A DNA stretch of 64,000 nt from Ciona savignyi (lineage: Eukaryota > Chordata > Ascidiacea > Phlebobranchia > Cionidae): NCBI GenBank assembly GCA_000149265.1, contig CH002903.1, positions 53,976 to 117,975 of the forward strand, in the 5' to 3' direction. Shown in pieces: positions 54,932 through 63,744 of this stretch (position 1 is the stretch's first letter; each line of letters starts with the position of its first letter). The position numbers and the translations under genes are program-made. The notes under the pieces were generated by a model. The model ran no database searches and was not told the DNA's origin. It saw only the letters and a list, made by a program, of their open reading frames with translations.

Positions 54932-55314
54932 TTTTCACCAAAAAATAAATATGTAACAAAGCACAGTATTGTTATAAATAAACGAATTGCAAAAAGATAA
55001 TTAAGGTTACTCCTACAGTGTACAAAACAGGATAGTAAATATTCGGAATAATACTTACATACAGTTACATTCAGACTGCCCAAGTAAATGTTGATGTAAT
55101 TTATATACGAAAATGCCGACAAGCCAGCGGCTGTTTTCAGTTTTACATTTAATGACGTATATGTATACTGTTATACATGCCACTAACACAAATGACATTG
55201 CTACACCGTATTTATATGTTTAGGTTCATAATTGTTTTTTACATTAGTCCTTTCTCAAATAAATAAAATGCAATTATTGTTTTTGTACCAAATTTAATTT
55301 ATTGTATTATTAAG

Positions 55315-55858
55315 TGTTACTTCCGCGGGTGGAGTAACGGGGTTGCTTTGGTTTGAAAATAACTCGTATCGAATAAAAGAACAGACAGTTTGTGTCCTCG
55401 AATTATAATTGGCGATCAGAGTTCAAACGGTTACAGATGCGGAACGGAGGGGGCAGGGACGATATGGGGGTGATACAGGGACGATATGGACGGAGATGTT
55501 ACGCAGTGGGGATGATTCGGAGGGATGATACGGAGGGATGATACGTGGATGATACGGTTTTCTGTAAATTAAAAATAAAGGGACCAAAATCAATAATTGA
55601 CGGGTGTACGTATGAAATAGTAAACAATTACACTCACCAAACTTTGGCTTTAGAACCGGAACGGAAAATACACGGTATCAGATAAATTACTGTGCTGCAG
55701 ACTGTACGGTGACTAAATCAAAAAGGAAGCATTTTCTAACACGCGGTCGGGTATAGATATTGTAACACAAACTCCCATTGTGACGTAATTTGGTTGTGAT
55801 GCAATTTATGATTTATCATAGACATCAATAAAACATTAATGGGTCGAGATATCTTACA
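55315..55858 (-). repeat. 3' LTR of the BEL/Pao element
   Basis: 544 bp with TGT...ACA ends. By eye it is identical throughout to the other LTR. It contains a degenerate GGATGATACGG-type internal repeat (about 55470-55560 in plus coordinates). Confidence 0.9.
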
Positions 55859-55870
55859 TCCTCCCCCGCC
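55859..55870 (-). promoter_or_regulatory. polypurine tract of the BEL/Pao element
   Basis: GGCGGGGGAGGA on the minus strand lies directly before the 3' LTR, the expected position of the plus-strand primer. Confidence 0.7.
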
Positions 55871-56007
55871 AAAAATGGAAAAATGCGTCATCAAAGCAGT
55901 TTCAATTTTTTTACACAAAGAAAAGATTCGAGGCACATTTTTAACGAAGAATAAAAAACAAAAAAAATATACACAATATATACAATAAGGCGTAACGCCG
56001 TGCCAGG

Positions 56008-56766
56008 TCATGGGGCGCTCCTCTCTCGCTCGCTCACGATCACGCAAAGTTTTGCGATAGGCCGCTTCATTAGCCCAGCGGCAGTCTTCACTTCGACGCT
56101 TCTAACGATCCCATGTTTGTCATGAAACAAGCTGTTCACGCGGCCTAGAGGCCATTGTCCTCGAGGGGCGGAATTGTCCACAAGGAGTACAACATCTCCT
56201 TCAGCAACATTGTCCTTTTGCTCGTGCCATTTCTGTCGAGAGATTATTGATCGAGGGTACTCTTGGATCCAGCGTTTCCAGAACTCGTCAGCGAGATACT
56301 GGACAACTCGGTAGCGTCGTCGGGCGTAGCAATCTGTACTACGTGTCACTGTCGGTGGCGGAGTAATTGTAGGGTTGATTTTCAGGAGGTGATTCGGTGT
56401 CAGCGGCAGGTCTTCTCCGATCTCCAGCGGTACTTGTGTAAGCGGTCTGGAATTGACAATGTCCTCCACTTCAACAAGCAGGGTGTGTAGAAGGTCATCA
56501 TCGAGCGGCTTGCCCTGCAATAATGCCTGCAAAATAAATTTCACGGAACGGATCAATCGTTCCCAAGCCCCACCAAAGTGGCTTGCAGCTGGTGGGTTAA
56601 ATTTCCAGATTATATTTTTCTGTCTCAGGTAGTTGCCAACTTGATTGCGATTCCATTCTTCTATACATTCTCGAAGTATCCGCTCGCAGCCCGACGAAGT
56701 TTGTGCCATTGTCGGAATACAGGTGAGTGACAGGACCTCGTCGGGCCGTAAAACGTCGCAGGGCAT
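56008..56766 (-). CDS. pol: integrase core end and C-terminal region (BEL/Pao)
   Basis: 252 codons. WKFNPPAASHFGGAWERLIR contains the third catalytic residue (Glu of GAWE), followed by NSRPLTQVP, LTPNHLL and a C-terminal domain (GDVVLLVDNSAPRGQWPLGR) typical of BEL/Pao integrases. The first ~25 codons are probably out of frame with the core. It ends about 150 bp before the 3' LTR. Confidence 0.88.
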   Translation of the reverse strand: MPCDVLRPDEVLSLTCIPTMAQTSSGCERILRECIEEWNRNQVGNYLRQKNIIWKFNPPAASHFGGAWERLIRSVKFILQALLQGKPLDDDLLHTLLVEVEDIVNSRPLTQVPLEIGEDLPLTPNHLLKINPTITPPPTVTRSTDCYARRRYRVVQYLADEFWKRWIQEYPRSIISRQKWHEQKDNVAEGDVVLLVDNSAPRGQWPLGRVNSLFHDKHGIVRSVEVKTAAGLMKRPIAKLCVIVSERERSAP

Positions 56767-57043
56767 TTATAAACGCGTCGGTAGACAAGTCCGTAGCGAC
56801 TTCTAGATGGATGGCGCGAGTAGTCATACATGTAAACAGACACCCATACCGTTTTACTTCACTTCTCCTTAACTTGGTCAGTAGCGGGCCGAAGAAGTCC
56901 ACTCCTGTATGAGTGAACGGTGGTTCGTCAATTTGCAGTCTTGACGGCGGGAGATCAGCCATGATCTGTCTTTCGGGCCTTGCAGCTCTTCGCTGGCACA
57001 GTAGGCATCGGGACAGGATACGCTCGGGTTGCAACTCTAGCAT
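56597..57043 (-). CDS. pol: integrase catalytic core, first part (BEL/Pao)
   Basis: 148 codons. CLLCQRR, PPFTHTGVDFFGPLL (first catalytic Asp), YGCLFTCMTTRAIHLEVATD and HLYSDNGTNFVG (second catalytic Asp) match the DDE integrase core. The tail after NFVG is out of frame, as the third catalytic residue lies in the following ORF. Confidence 0.88.
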   Translation of the reverse strand: MLELQPERILSRCLLCQRRAARPERQIMADLPPSRLQIDEPPFTHTGVDFFGPLLTKLRRSEVKRYGCLFTCMTTRAIHLEVATDLSTDAFINALRRFTARRGPVTHLYSDNGTNFVGLRADTSRMYRRMESQSSWQLPETEKYNLEI

Positions 57044-57380
57044 TTTGCACCCAGTAGCGCTGAAATAAAATGTTTAGAGTGTGATTCATACCAGAGTGTG
57101 CAGCATCAACACTGTGGCAGTGATCGATCAGTAGGTCAGTAAGGTGGCAGTTATCGGGGATAATGGCAGGGTGGGCGTGCTTTGTAGTCAAGACGTGCAT
57201 TGTCCAATCTACCTCCAACGCGTAGAATGCCATCATTGAGAAATAGGGGTTCAGTTTGTAGATCGGTGACGTAGAAGGCGGATGTCGGGTCGATTGCATG
57301 CGCATCCAATCGGGGAAATCCCGACGTTGATACGTACCGCACGAGGGCGCTCTCAGCAGATCGAAGCTCCTCGGCGTCAA
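56955..57380 (-). CDS. pol: integrase N-terminal zinc region, broken (BEL/Pao)
   Basis: The segment HPAIIPDNCHLTDLLIDHCH followed by HSGMNHTLNILFQRYWV is the histidine half of the H2C2 zinc motif. The matching Cys pair (CLLCQ) is found in the next ORF, in another frame. The first ~60 codons and the last ~25 of this ORF are probably out-of-frame reading. Confidence 0.65.
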   Translation of the reverse strand: MTPRSFDLLRAPSCGTYQRRDFPDWMRMQSTRHPPSTSPIYKLNPYFSMMAFYALEVDWTMHVLTTKHAHPAIIPDNCHLTDLLIDHCHSVDAAHSGMNHTLNILFQRYWVQNARVATRAYPVPMPTVPAKSCKARKTDHG

Positions 57381-57991
57381 TCGGCGATGTCGAAATTTTT
57401 GCGGTGTCCTTCTTTACCTTGTTCTTCAGGTATGCACAAAAACGGAGAAATCCAGGACGTGCTTATCTTCAATCGATGCAGGGACGAGAAATAACGGATG
57501 AATTTGTCCGTGGGTGAGCAGCTGGTAGCTGTCAGAAATACAGATTCTGGTTTTGGCAGGTCAAAACTTCGGTAGATTTGCTCCGTTGGTTGTGGCCGTA
57601 AAAACGTAGTAGGCCAGTCTTTAGCGGGACGGTGTAGGAACTTAGGGCCGGAATGCCACGTTCCTGTCTTCATCATGGTCCCTGCCGTCGTTCCACGTGA
57701 CGCTTGATCAGCTGGGTTCAGTTTCGTAGGAACATGTCTCCAGTCGTGCACGCTTGTGTATGCTTCGATTTGAGAGAGGCGGTTTCGAGAGAAAACCGGA
57801 AAGTTCTTGCAGTCAGAGAAAAGGCTTTGTAGAACAATTGTCGAGTCCGTCCAGTAGATACACGGGCAATCGTCCAGTCCGAGTTCCCTTTTCACGGTTC
57901 GCGATAATTTTACTGCGTCAAGTGCAGCTTCGAGCTCCAATCTAGGAATTGTGTGCTTACCAGAATCGCAGAGAAGAGACTTTCCCATCAC
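57377..57991 (-). CDS. pol: RNase H region (BEL/Pao)
   Basis: 204 codons. Recognisable segments are TIPRLELEAALDAVKLSRTV, CIYWTDSTIVLQSL and WRHVPTKLNPADQASRG, the E...D...(N)PAD motifs of the RNase H-like domain in BEL/Pao pol. Coding-like sequence in another frame (HVFADASTAARGCVCYL) fills most of the space up to the RT ORF, so the domain itself is split by a frame change. Confidence 0.8.
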   Translation of the reverse strand: MMGKSLLCDSGKHTIPRLELEAALDAVKLSRTVKRELGLDDCPCIYWTDSTIVLQSLFSDCKNFPVFSRNRLSQIEAYTSVHDWRHVPTKLNPADQASRGTTAGTMMKTGTWHSGPKFLHRPAKDWPTTFLRPQPTEQIYRSFDLPKPESVFLTATSCSPTDKFIRYFSSLHRLKISTSWISPFLCIPEEQGKEGHRKNFDIAD

Positions 57992-58155
57992 GAACGAACA
58001 TGTCGTGTTGTCATCCTCGAAGGTGGTTCTAAGGTAGCATACGCAACCACGGGCGGCGGTAGATGCGTCTGCAAATACATGGAGCTGTACTCCGGGGGTC
58101 GGATGACGGACTTGTGGTTTGAAGCACCGAGGAATTCTAATGCGAGGTCAGTTCA

Positions 58156-60126
58156 TTAAGGGCTGTTGCACCAAGCTTTCCATCGCTCGAGCTCAGTACC
58201 AGTGATCTCCTCGTCCCAGTCGGTTTTCATCAAGCAGAGATCTCTGTAAATAAGTCGGGCCTCCAATACAACGGGGGCAACAAAGCCTAATGGATCGAAA
58301 AGTGAATTGGTAACGGAAAGCATACCTCGTCGTGTCAGCGGTTTTGTCGGGAGAGTGATGTCGAATCTGAACTCGTCGTCTTGGACGCACCAATTGATTC
58401 CCAGAACACGTTCATGTACCTCTCCTCCTAGCGGAATATCTTGAATCACCTTTGCTCGATCATCGGCCGGAACGGATTCCATCACAGCGACACTAGTGGA
58501 TAGCCACTTCGTCAGTTTAAAGCCACCCATTGAAAGTAGATTACGTAAATCCTTCACCAGTTGGATGCCGGCTTGATCATCAACGGCGGTTACGAGGCAG
58601 TCGTCCACATAAAAGTTATTCTTTACAACTTCGGCCACTCGTGGATGAAAAAACTTGCCAAATTCTCTGGCAGTTTCGCGCAGGCAGAAAGTTGCGCAGC
58701 ACGGTGACGAGCGGGCGCCAAACAGGTGCACTTTCATGCGGTGCGGAACGGGTGATTTGGTCAGGTCGCCTCCTGGCCACCACAAGAATCTCAGAGCGTC
58801 ACGATCCTTTTGGGCAACCAGAACTTGATGAAACATTGCTTCTATGTCGGATACGATAGCCACGCGTTCTCTGCGGAATCTCATCAACACCCCTACCAGC
58901 GGGTTCACTAAATCAGGGCCCTTCATCAGCTTGTCATTTATAGATTGTCCTTCGCATTTCGCCGCACAGTCATACACGATACGAACCTTACTTGGTTTCT
59001 TTGGGTTAATTACAGGGTGATGCGGGAGGTACCATAACTTGTTGGTAGTATTCACTTCGTCCTCTGGCACTACTTCTGCGTACCCATTGTCCAACATCAT
59101 CGTCATGTATTTCGTATACTTTACGGAAAAATCGACATCTCTCGCCAGTCGCTTCTTCAAACTTGATAGTCTGCTCCTTGCCATTGGCAGGCTATCCGGT
59201 AAAACGGTGCTGTCGTCTTTCCATGGCAGCGGAAGTTGGTAGTGGCCTTCAACTCTTTCAATTCGGCGCGTCATTATATCGTAAGCCATGACGTCTTCTT
59301 TTGAGTACTTCATGCCAAACTCCGACGCCTCCTTGTGGCTTCGAAGCCAGCACATCAATGTTTCAACGTCGTCGGTTGCAGCAGTATCGGAGGAGGGGAA
59401 CACATCACCAACGTCATTGATGAGTAAGTCCTTTATCGCCTCGTCACTTCCTGAGCCCGCTGTGGCTTGAAGTAAGAATCCGGCTGCACCCTCTTCGTTC
59501 GGCAAGCTGTCCAGCGACGGTCCTTTTAACAGCCAGCCTAGGGGGGTCCGGATAGCGTCAGGCGTCTCGCGTGGATTTGGTGCGAAGCGACTTTCCAGGC
59601 ACCGGTGTGCCATTGCGTTGTCGTTGCCGATCAACAGCATCACTTCACCATCGGGAATTTGTGGCAGGTCCACTCCACGAAGGTACTTATATCGGTTCAG
59701 TTTATTGCGCTCTGGAATCTTGCTCGGTGTAGCGGGAATTTCCTTAATGAGCGCAACGTCGGGCAGGTTAAGCTCTTCGCCGCCAGCAAGCGGAAGAACA
59801 GTTAACGAGACGGAAGTCGTTTTAACATTGATCGGTTCGGAAGTAGTCATTGTACACAGGTCAAAGTTCGCGGCGCGACCAGTCGGCGTAGCTTGTAACT
59901 GATCGGCCAGTCGACGGTCACAGAATGTGCGGTTCGCTCCGGAATCGAGAAGAGCGTACACTCTCGTCTCTTTGCCTCCGCTTCTAACGCGTACGGGTAC
60001 AATGTCTAAATATGCGGAAGTCGGTATCACGGGTGTTTTTCTTAGCGCTAAGCGAGTGCATGCATGCTTTAACGGTCGTGTTGCTCTCAATTCGGTCTGC
60101 GGGTCTGATGATCCATCTCGGGTCAT
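58156..60126 (-). CDS. pol: aspartic protease and reverse transcriptase (BEL/Pao)
   Basis: 656 codons, the longest open frame in the window. The protease active site ALLDSGANRTFCD is at residues 59-70. Reverse transcriptase follows (LWYLPHHPVINPKKPSKVRI, VYDCAA, SDIEAMFHQVLV, FLWWPGG, FGARSSPCCATFCLRE) with the catalytic YVDD at residues 506-509. The connection region reads LFDPLGFVAPVVLEARLIYR. These are the standard BEL/Pao signatures. The frame ends in a stop at 58156-58158 where homologous elements continue into RNase H, so this is a frame break rather than a natural end. Confidence 0.93.
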   Translation of the reverse strand: MTRDGSSDPQTELRATRPLKHACTRLALRKTPVIPTSAYLDIVPVRVRSGGKETRVYALLDSGANRTFCDRRLADQLQATPTGRAANFDLCTMTTSEPINVKTTSVSLTVLPLAGGEELNLPDVALIKEIPATPSKIPERNKLNRYKYLRGVDLPQIPDGEVMLLIGNDNAMAHRCLESRFAPNPRETPDAIRTPLGWLLKGPSLDSLPNEEGAAGFLLQATAGSGSDEAIKDLLINDVGDVFPSSDTAATDDVETLMCWLRSHKEASEFGMKYSKEDVMAYDIMTRRIERVEGHYQLPLPWKDDSTVLPDSLPMARSRLSSLKKRLARDVDFSVKYTKYMTMMLDNGYAEVVPEDEVNTTNKLWYLPHHPVINPKKPSKVRIVYDCAAKCEGQSINDKLMKGPDLVNPLVGVLMRFRRERVAIVSDIEAMFHQVLVAQKDRDALRFLWWPGGDLTKSPVPHRMKVHLFGARSSPCCATFCLRETAREFGKFFHPRVAEVVKNNFYVDDCLVTAVDDQAGIQLVKDLRNLLSMGGFKLTKWLSTSVAVMESVPADDRAKVIQDIPLGGEVHERVLGINWCVQDDEFRFDITLPTKPLTRRGMLSVTNSLFDPLGFVAPVVLEARLIYRDLCLMKTDWDEEITGTELERWKAWCNSP

Positions 60127-60514
60127 GGAGCAAGGTGTGGTGGAAGTTGCCGGTGCAACCTTCTACACTGCATTTGGTTTTATGTGGGCATTCTCGCACG
60201 GAATGGCCTGCCTTTAGGCATTTAAAGCATAGGCCGCATTCCCGGGTTACGCGCTTACGTTGCTCGTACGATTTATCCTTGAAGTCGCGGCAGGCGCCAA
60301 TCAAATGTGGTTTCTTGCAGACAGGGCACTGCAGCCCGGACGGTTTCGGAGTGGGAGCGGCAGCAGTGGGAGATTCGGCAGTCACGTTCACGTTATAAGC
60401 CGACACTTTCGGTTTTCGTGCGGTAGTTACTACAGGGTTTGTGGACTTTAGCAGTAAACACTTTCCCATACACAGAGTTAGCTTCGCGACTCTGTTCTCT
60501 AACGAAGTTAGCAA
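59984..60514 (-). CDS. gag zinc-knuckle part (BEL/Pao)
   Basis: 176 codons. CPVCKKPHLIGACRDF is followed by a canonical CCHC knuckle (CFKCLKAGHSVREC, C-x2-C-x4-H-x4-C) and CSVEGCTGNFHHTLLH, the Cys/His cluster usual between gag and protease in BEL/Pao elements; it would bind RNA. It overlaps the protease-RT ORF by about 140 nt in a different frame. The switch to the pol frame would fall in the overlap. Confidence 0.85.
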   Translation of the reverse strand: MLTSLENRVAKLTLCMGKCLLLKSTNPVVTTARKPKVSAYNVNVTAESPTAAAPTPKPSGLQCPVCKKPHLIGACRDFKDKSYEQRKRVTRECGLCFKCLKAGHSVRECPHKTKCSVEGCTGNFHHTLLHDPRWIIRPADRIESNTTVKACMHSLSAKKNTRDTDFRIFRHCTRTR

Positions 60515-60519
60515 AGTCT

Positions 60520-61032
60520 TTAAAAACAGCTACCCGCACCTGTTTTGTCCTGTATACTCAGCGACTTGGATATCCATTTCTTTCTCAGTTCTAATGGCAG
60601 CTTGTTGACCAGCGTCGATATGAAGCCAACAGAGTCTACCGTCGATTTTACCCTTGTCTTTTCCAGGGACGCGCAGCAGTTTCGCAGCAGAACGGCCAAT
60701 TTCTCCAGCGCTTCGGGCTCATCTGCGGGCACCCTCGGGAATTCCTGCAACAAGCTCTCGCACCGTCGTGCTATTATATGGGGTTGACCATATCTTTCGA
60801 ATAATTCTTGCATGGCCGTTTCGTAGCCATCATTCTCGTAATTATCTACGGAGTTATGCTTAATTTTCTCACAGACGGGCTCTGTGCAATGTTGGAGTAG
60901 GTATACTAATTTTAGGTCGTATGAGTCTACTTTGTCGGCAATATGTAGCTGGTATCGGTTGACGAAGGACCAGTAGTCCATCGGATCTCCATTAAATTTT
61001 TGTACGATTGGTTTGGGTAGAAGAGCGTTCAC
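60520..61032 (-). CDS. gag capsid-like part (BEL/Pao)
   Basis: 170 codons starting MNALLPKPIVQKFNGDPMDY followed by WSFVNRYQLHIADK, the F-x-GDP-x-x-(Y/F)W-x-F pattern at the start of retrotransposon gag (the DUF1759-type domain of BEL/Pao). It continues with YLLQHCTEPVCEKI and a Leu-rich helix region. It overlaps the preceding ORF in another frame by about 40 nt and stops just before the zinc-knuckle ORF, so frame breaks lie on both sides. Confidence 0.8.
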   Translation of the reverse strand: MNALLPKPIVQKFNGDPMDYWSFVNRYQLHIADKVDSYDLKLVYLLQHCTEPVCEKIKHNSVDNYENDGYETAMQELFERYGQPHIIARRCESLLQEFPRVPADEPEALEKLAVLLRNCCASLEKTRVKSTVDSVGFISTLVNKLPLELRKKWISKSLSIQDKTGAGSCF

Positions 61033-61705
61033 CTACCTCTTGGTGGTTTACGTGACGGAGTGGTGAATCTCGTCGGATACGAGTCGGTGATAGCTGTGTA
61101 CGTCGTTGTTGATTGCGCATTGGGGAGCGATCAGCATATCGGGACGGTCGGTTCTGATGCTGTGTTGTCACGTGTTCTCTTTCGTCGTTCACCCGGATGT
61201 CGGACGGAAACGGTGGCAAATGACGTTCGGTTAAGGGAAGATGTGACAGAGCGCTGTCCTTCGGGCGCACAACGGGCGGGGCGTACAGAGTAGAACGTTG
61301 TGGTGGCTGCGCTGCGGTCGGTGTTATCTCGTTGCGTGATTGTTCAGTGGATGTAGTCTGCTCTAGAAGCGGTGTCGTTGAGCCAGCATATTGGCGGGTT
61401 TGAACTTCGTTGTGTCTGGCCTCAGGAATGGATGCTTCCTCCCATGCCCTAGCTTCAGCTTCAGCCAATTTTAGTTTTCGCCGGGATTCACGGTCGGCAA
61501 TTTCCTCTTGTATTTTTCTTTCTCTTTCAGCTGCTTCAGCGAGCAGTTTTCTTTTATGTTCCTCTGTTTCAGCGAGCAGTTTTCTTTTATGTTCCTCTGT
61601 TTCAGCGAGCAGCTTGCTTTCTTCTTTTCTCTCTAAGTCTTGTTGTCGCGCAAGCCTAGCAAGTTCAAGCTTTACCTTGCTATCTTTTAGCTTAAAGCTG
61701 CGCAT
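60992..61705 (-). CDS. gag N-terminal part with coiled coil (BEL/Pao)
   Basis: 237 codons rich in Lys, Glu, Arg and Ala, beginning MRSFKLKDSKVKLELARLAR. An almost exact tandem repeat follows (KLLAETEEHKR twice, then KLLAEAAERERK) that predicts a coiled coil, then a Pro/Gln/Arg-rich disordered stretch (SPTRIRRDSPLRH). Open reading continues upstream of this ATG in the same frame. A better initiator (ATG near 61870) lies in another frame that stops after 16 codons. Assigned to gag from its position before the capsid-like segment. Confidence 0.6.
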   Translation of the reverse strand: MRSFKLKDSKVKLELARLARQQDLERKEESKLLAETEEHKRKLLAETEEHKRKLLAEAAERERKIQEEIADRESRRKLKLAEAEARAWEEASIPEARHNEVQTRQYAGSTTPLLEQTTSTEQSRNEITPTAAQPPQRSTLYAPPVVRPKDSALSHLPLTERHLPPFPSDIRVNDEREHVTTQHQNRPSRYADRSPMRNQQRRTQLSPTRIRRDSPLRHVNHQEVGERSSTQTNRTKI

Positions 61706-61924
61706 CGAGCTTGTAGTGCTTACAACGCTTACTGACTCGTGTTTTTCATCGAGTGGTGTGGTTGAATTAGGTGGTGCTGGTATCTGCTTGGCTTCTTCAA
61801 TGCCTGGCTGCTTGGCTTCTTCAAGTGTTGTCCAGCCATTGTTCTACGCGGTGTTCTGGTTGGTTATCCATGGTCGAGAGGTGCGGTGCGATGGGTTTGA
61901 TCAGTTTGCTCAGTTTGAAAACGA

Positions 61925-62468
61925 TGTTACTTCCGCGGGTGGAGTAACGGGGTTGCTTTGGTTTGAAAATAACTCGTATCGAATAAAAGAACAGACAGTT
62001 TGTGTCCTCGAATTATAATTGGCGATCAGAGTTCAAACGGTTACAGATGCGGAACGGAGGGGGCAGGGACGATATGGGGGTGATACAGGGACGATATGGA
62101 CGGAGATGTTACGCAGTGGGGATGATTCGGAGGGATGATACGGAGGGATGATACGTGGATGATACGGTTTTCTGTAAATTAAAAATAAAGGGACCAAAAT
62201 CAATAATTGACGGGTGTACGTATGAAATAGTAAACAATTACACTCACCAAACTTTGGCTTTAGAACCGGAACGGAAAATACACGGTATCAGATAAATTAC
62301 TGTGCTGCAGACTGTACGGTGACTAAATCAAAAAGGAAGCATTTTCTAACACGCGGTCGGGTATAGATATTGTAACACAAACTCCCATTGTGACGTAATT
62401 TGGTTGTGATGCAATTTATGATTTATCATAGACATCAATAAAACATTAATGGGTCGAGATATCTTACA
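61925..62468 (-). repeat. 5' LTR of the BEL/Pao element
   Basis: 544 bp, same sequence as 55315-55858 at a constant offset of 6,610. For this minus-oriented element it is the upstream LTR and would contain the promoter. Confidence 0.9.
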
Positions 62469-62752
62469 TTAAGTGTTTTACAACGTTTGTTTACCACTGT
62501 TGGAATTTCATTTAAGATTTTATTTTATTTTTCCACTTAATCTTATAAAGCCGGTTCCCCTTAGTACTGGCTAGTCCTTGGACACTTTTGCTTTAGGTTT
62601 TAGTTTTTATTAATTTTGACTTAAAGTTTTTGTTGCAATTTATTTTTAATTTGGTTAATGTAAGGTTTAATGACTTCGTCATTTTTTCTTAATTATATAC
62701 TTTGTCTATTCACTGACGTGTTTAGTTTTGAAGTTTCATCCTTTCGTGTTGA

Positions 62753-62906
62753 CAATTTGGTAGAACCCATTAATCCGCTGGGTTCAGGCAATGTCCGTAA
62801 AGTGCCTTGCCCAAGGACACAACCGATTAGCTAGCGACCAGTTTCGCACCTGCAACCTTTCGATTGAAAGGCACCGCACTTAACCGCTAGACCAACCGGG
62901 CGGATT
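62753..62906 (-). mobile_element. tRNA-SINE head with part of the body
   Basis: On the minus strand CCGCCCGGTTGGTCTAGCGG (A-box region) and GGTTGCAGGTGCGAAACTGG (B-box region) start the tRNA-like head. TTGTGTCCTTGGGCAAGGCA and ATGGGTTCTACCAAATTGTC follow, where the copy stops. It lies about 280 bp beyond the BEL/Pao 5' LTR. Confidence 0.75.
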
Positions 62907-62925
62907 AAAGGGTTGTAAAAACTGG

Positions 62926-63100
62926 TCTCTAGCAAGTCTATTGTGTTCTTGGGTAGGGCACTTAACGAACCAAATTGCCCAAACCTAGTATAATAATGGG
63001 CTATATGAAAAATTGATGGAACGACTTAATCATACACAACACACAGCGATAGCTCCGGTAACCCAACGAAAGGCGCGAGTTAATCCGACAATAAATTGTT
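62926..63100 (+). mobile_element. tRNA-SINE body fragment, plus orientation
   Basis: CTGGTCTCTAGCAAGTCTAT, TGTTCTTGGGTAGGGCACTT, AAAAATTGATGGAACGACTT, CGATAGCTCCGGTAACCCAA and GGCGCGAGTTAATCCGACAA follow the family order. It is oriented head to head with the copy at 62.75-62.91 kb. Confidence 0.65.
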
Positions 63101-63276
63101 TCCGCTAGTCCTAAGATATTAGAGATTGCAAAGTATATATTGGCGCTAACAATAAAAATGGTCGCTCATCTTTGATATATTTTAGGATTGTCGGGAGCTT
63201 CCAAGAGTTGACTTTCGTTTAACATTTTTTTAAATTTATATTTAATATATCTCCATTAAATTGGTTGTTAAAGTCG

Positions 63277-63377
63277 GATATAGGATAGGATGTTCTTGTT
63301 TACTCTCGTGAATAAAAAACGCATGGGCCCTAACACATGGGCAACCGCTAGATTGCCTCAGCTATTGCAGTGTAACA
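63277..63377 (-). mobile_element. tRNA-SINE tail fragment, minus orientation
   Basis: GGATATAGGATAGGATGTTC (tail), CCTAACACATGGGCAACCGC and GCTATTGCAGTGTAA show a short piece of the same family. Confidence 0.55.
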
Positions 63378-63744
63378 CTTAAAACCATTACCAATCGTGA
63401 ATTTCAATGCGAACAAAAAAGATTTAGATACAACATACCCACGATAAACCATTTTTTTAGGAAAACCCCTCAACTCTTAATCGCGCACCCTAACCATGGA
63501 TCAATCTGCTATAACTCCCCGTAGAATAAAAATAAACTCGAGTTTTAGGTACTTTATTTTCGATATTCAAGTTTTTCGGTATTTAAGAACTGGAAGGGAA
63601 AATTTACATTAAATTAAAAATATAAAATGGTATTAAATAACTATGAAAAATACATTAGTTAAAAGTTACCCCGAAAAGCCTGCATTACTATAAAAATAAT
63701 AAAATTTCTTTGTTTCTATTGATAATGTTTGAGAATACCAACGT

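Larger units (their letters stand above)
44896..55309. other. intergenic region between DMRT and the BEL/Pao element
   Basis: AT-rich sequence with no recognisable coding exon. It contains a 100-base gap (46819-46918), a hAT-like MITE (48063-48272), two TGACGTCA palindromes (49249-49256 and 49952-49959), an imperfect inverted repeat at 53583-53645 and a perfect 38-bp hairpin (54894-54931). Short ORFs on both strands show no domain or codon signal I would trust. Confidence 0.5.
55315..62468 (-). mobile_element. BEL/Pao-type LTR retrotransposon, complete, minus orientation
   Basis: Two 544-bp LTRs (55315-55858 and 61925-62468), both TGTTAC...CTTACA on the plus strand, are flanked by the direct repeat TTAAG (55310-55314 and 62469-62473), a 5-bp target duplication. 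A purine tract (GGCGGGGGAGGA on the minus strand) abuts the 3' LTR at 55859-55870. Order on the minus strand: gag with coiled coil, capsid-like part, zinc knuckle, protease, reverse transcriptase (YVDD), RNase H, integrase. This order and the RT signatures (HPVINPKKPSKVRIVYDCAA, FGARSSPCCA) are those of BEL/Pao. The coding region is split over eight ORFs in changing frames, so as given it could not make one polyprotein. I did not recognise a standard primer-binding site. Confidence 0.92.

Noticed and set aside
61410..62018. 202-codon ORF on the plus strand rich in Ser/Ala/Cys
   Set aside because: It is the antisense of the gag coiled-coil repeat of the BEL/Pao element and runs into the LTR. 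The composition is explained by the Glu/Lys codons on the other strand.
62840..62906. possible tRNA gene (A- and B-box-like sequence)
   Set aside because: It is the head of a SINE: it continues directly into the SINE body and does not close a proper cloverleaf.
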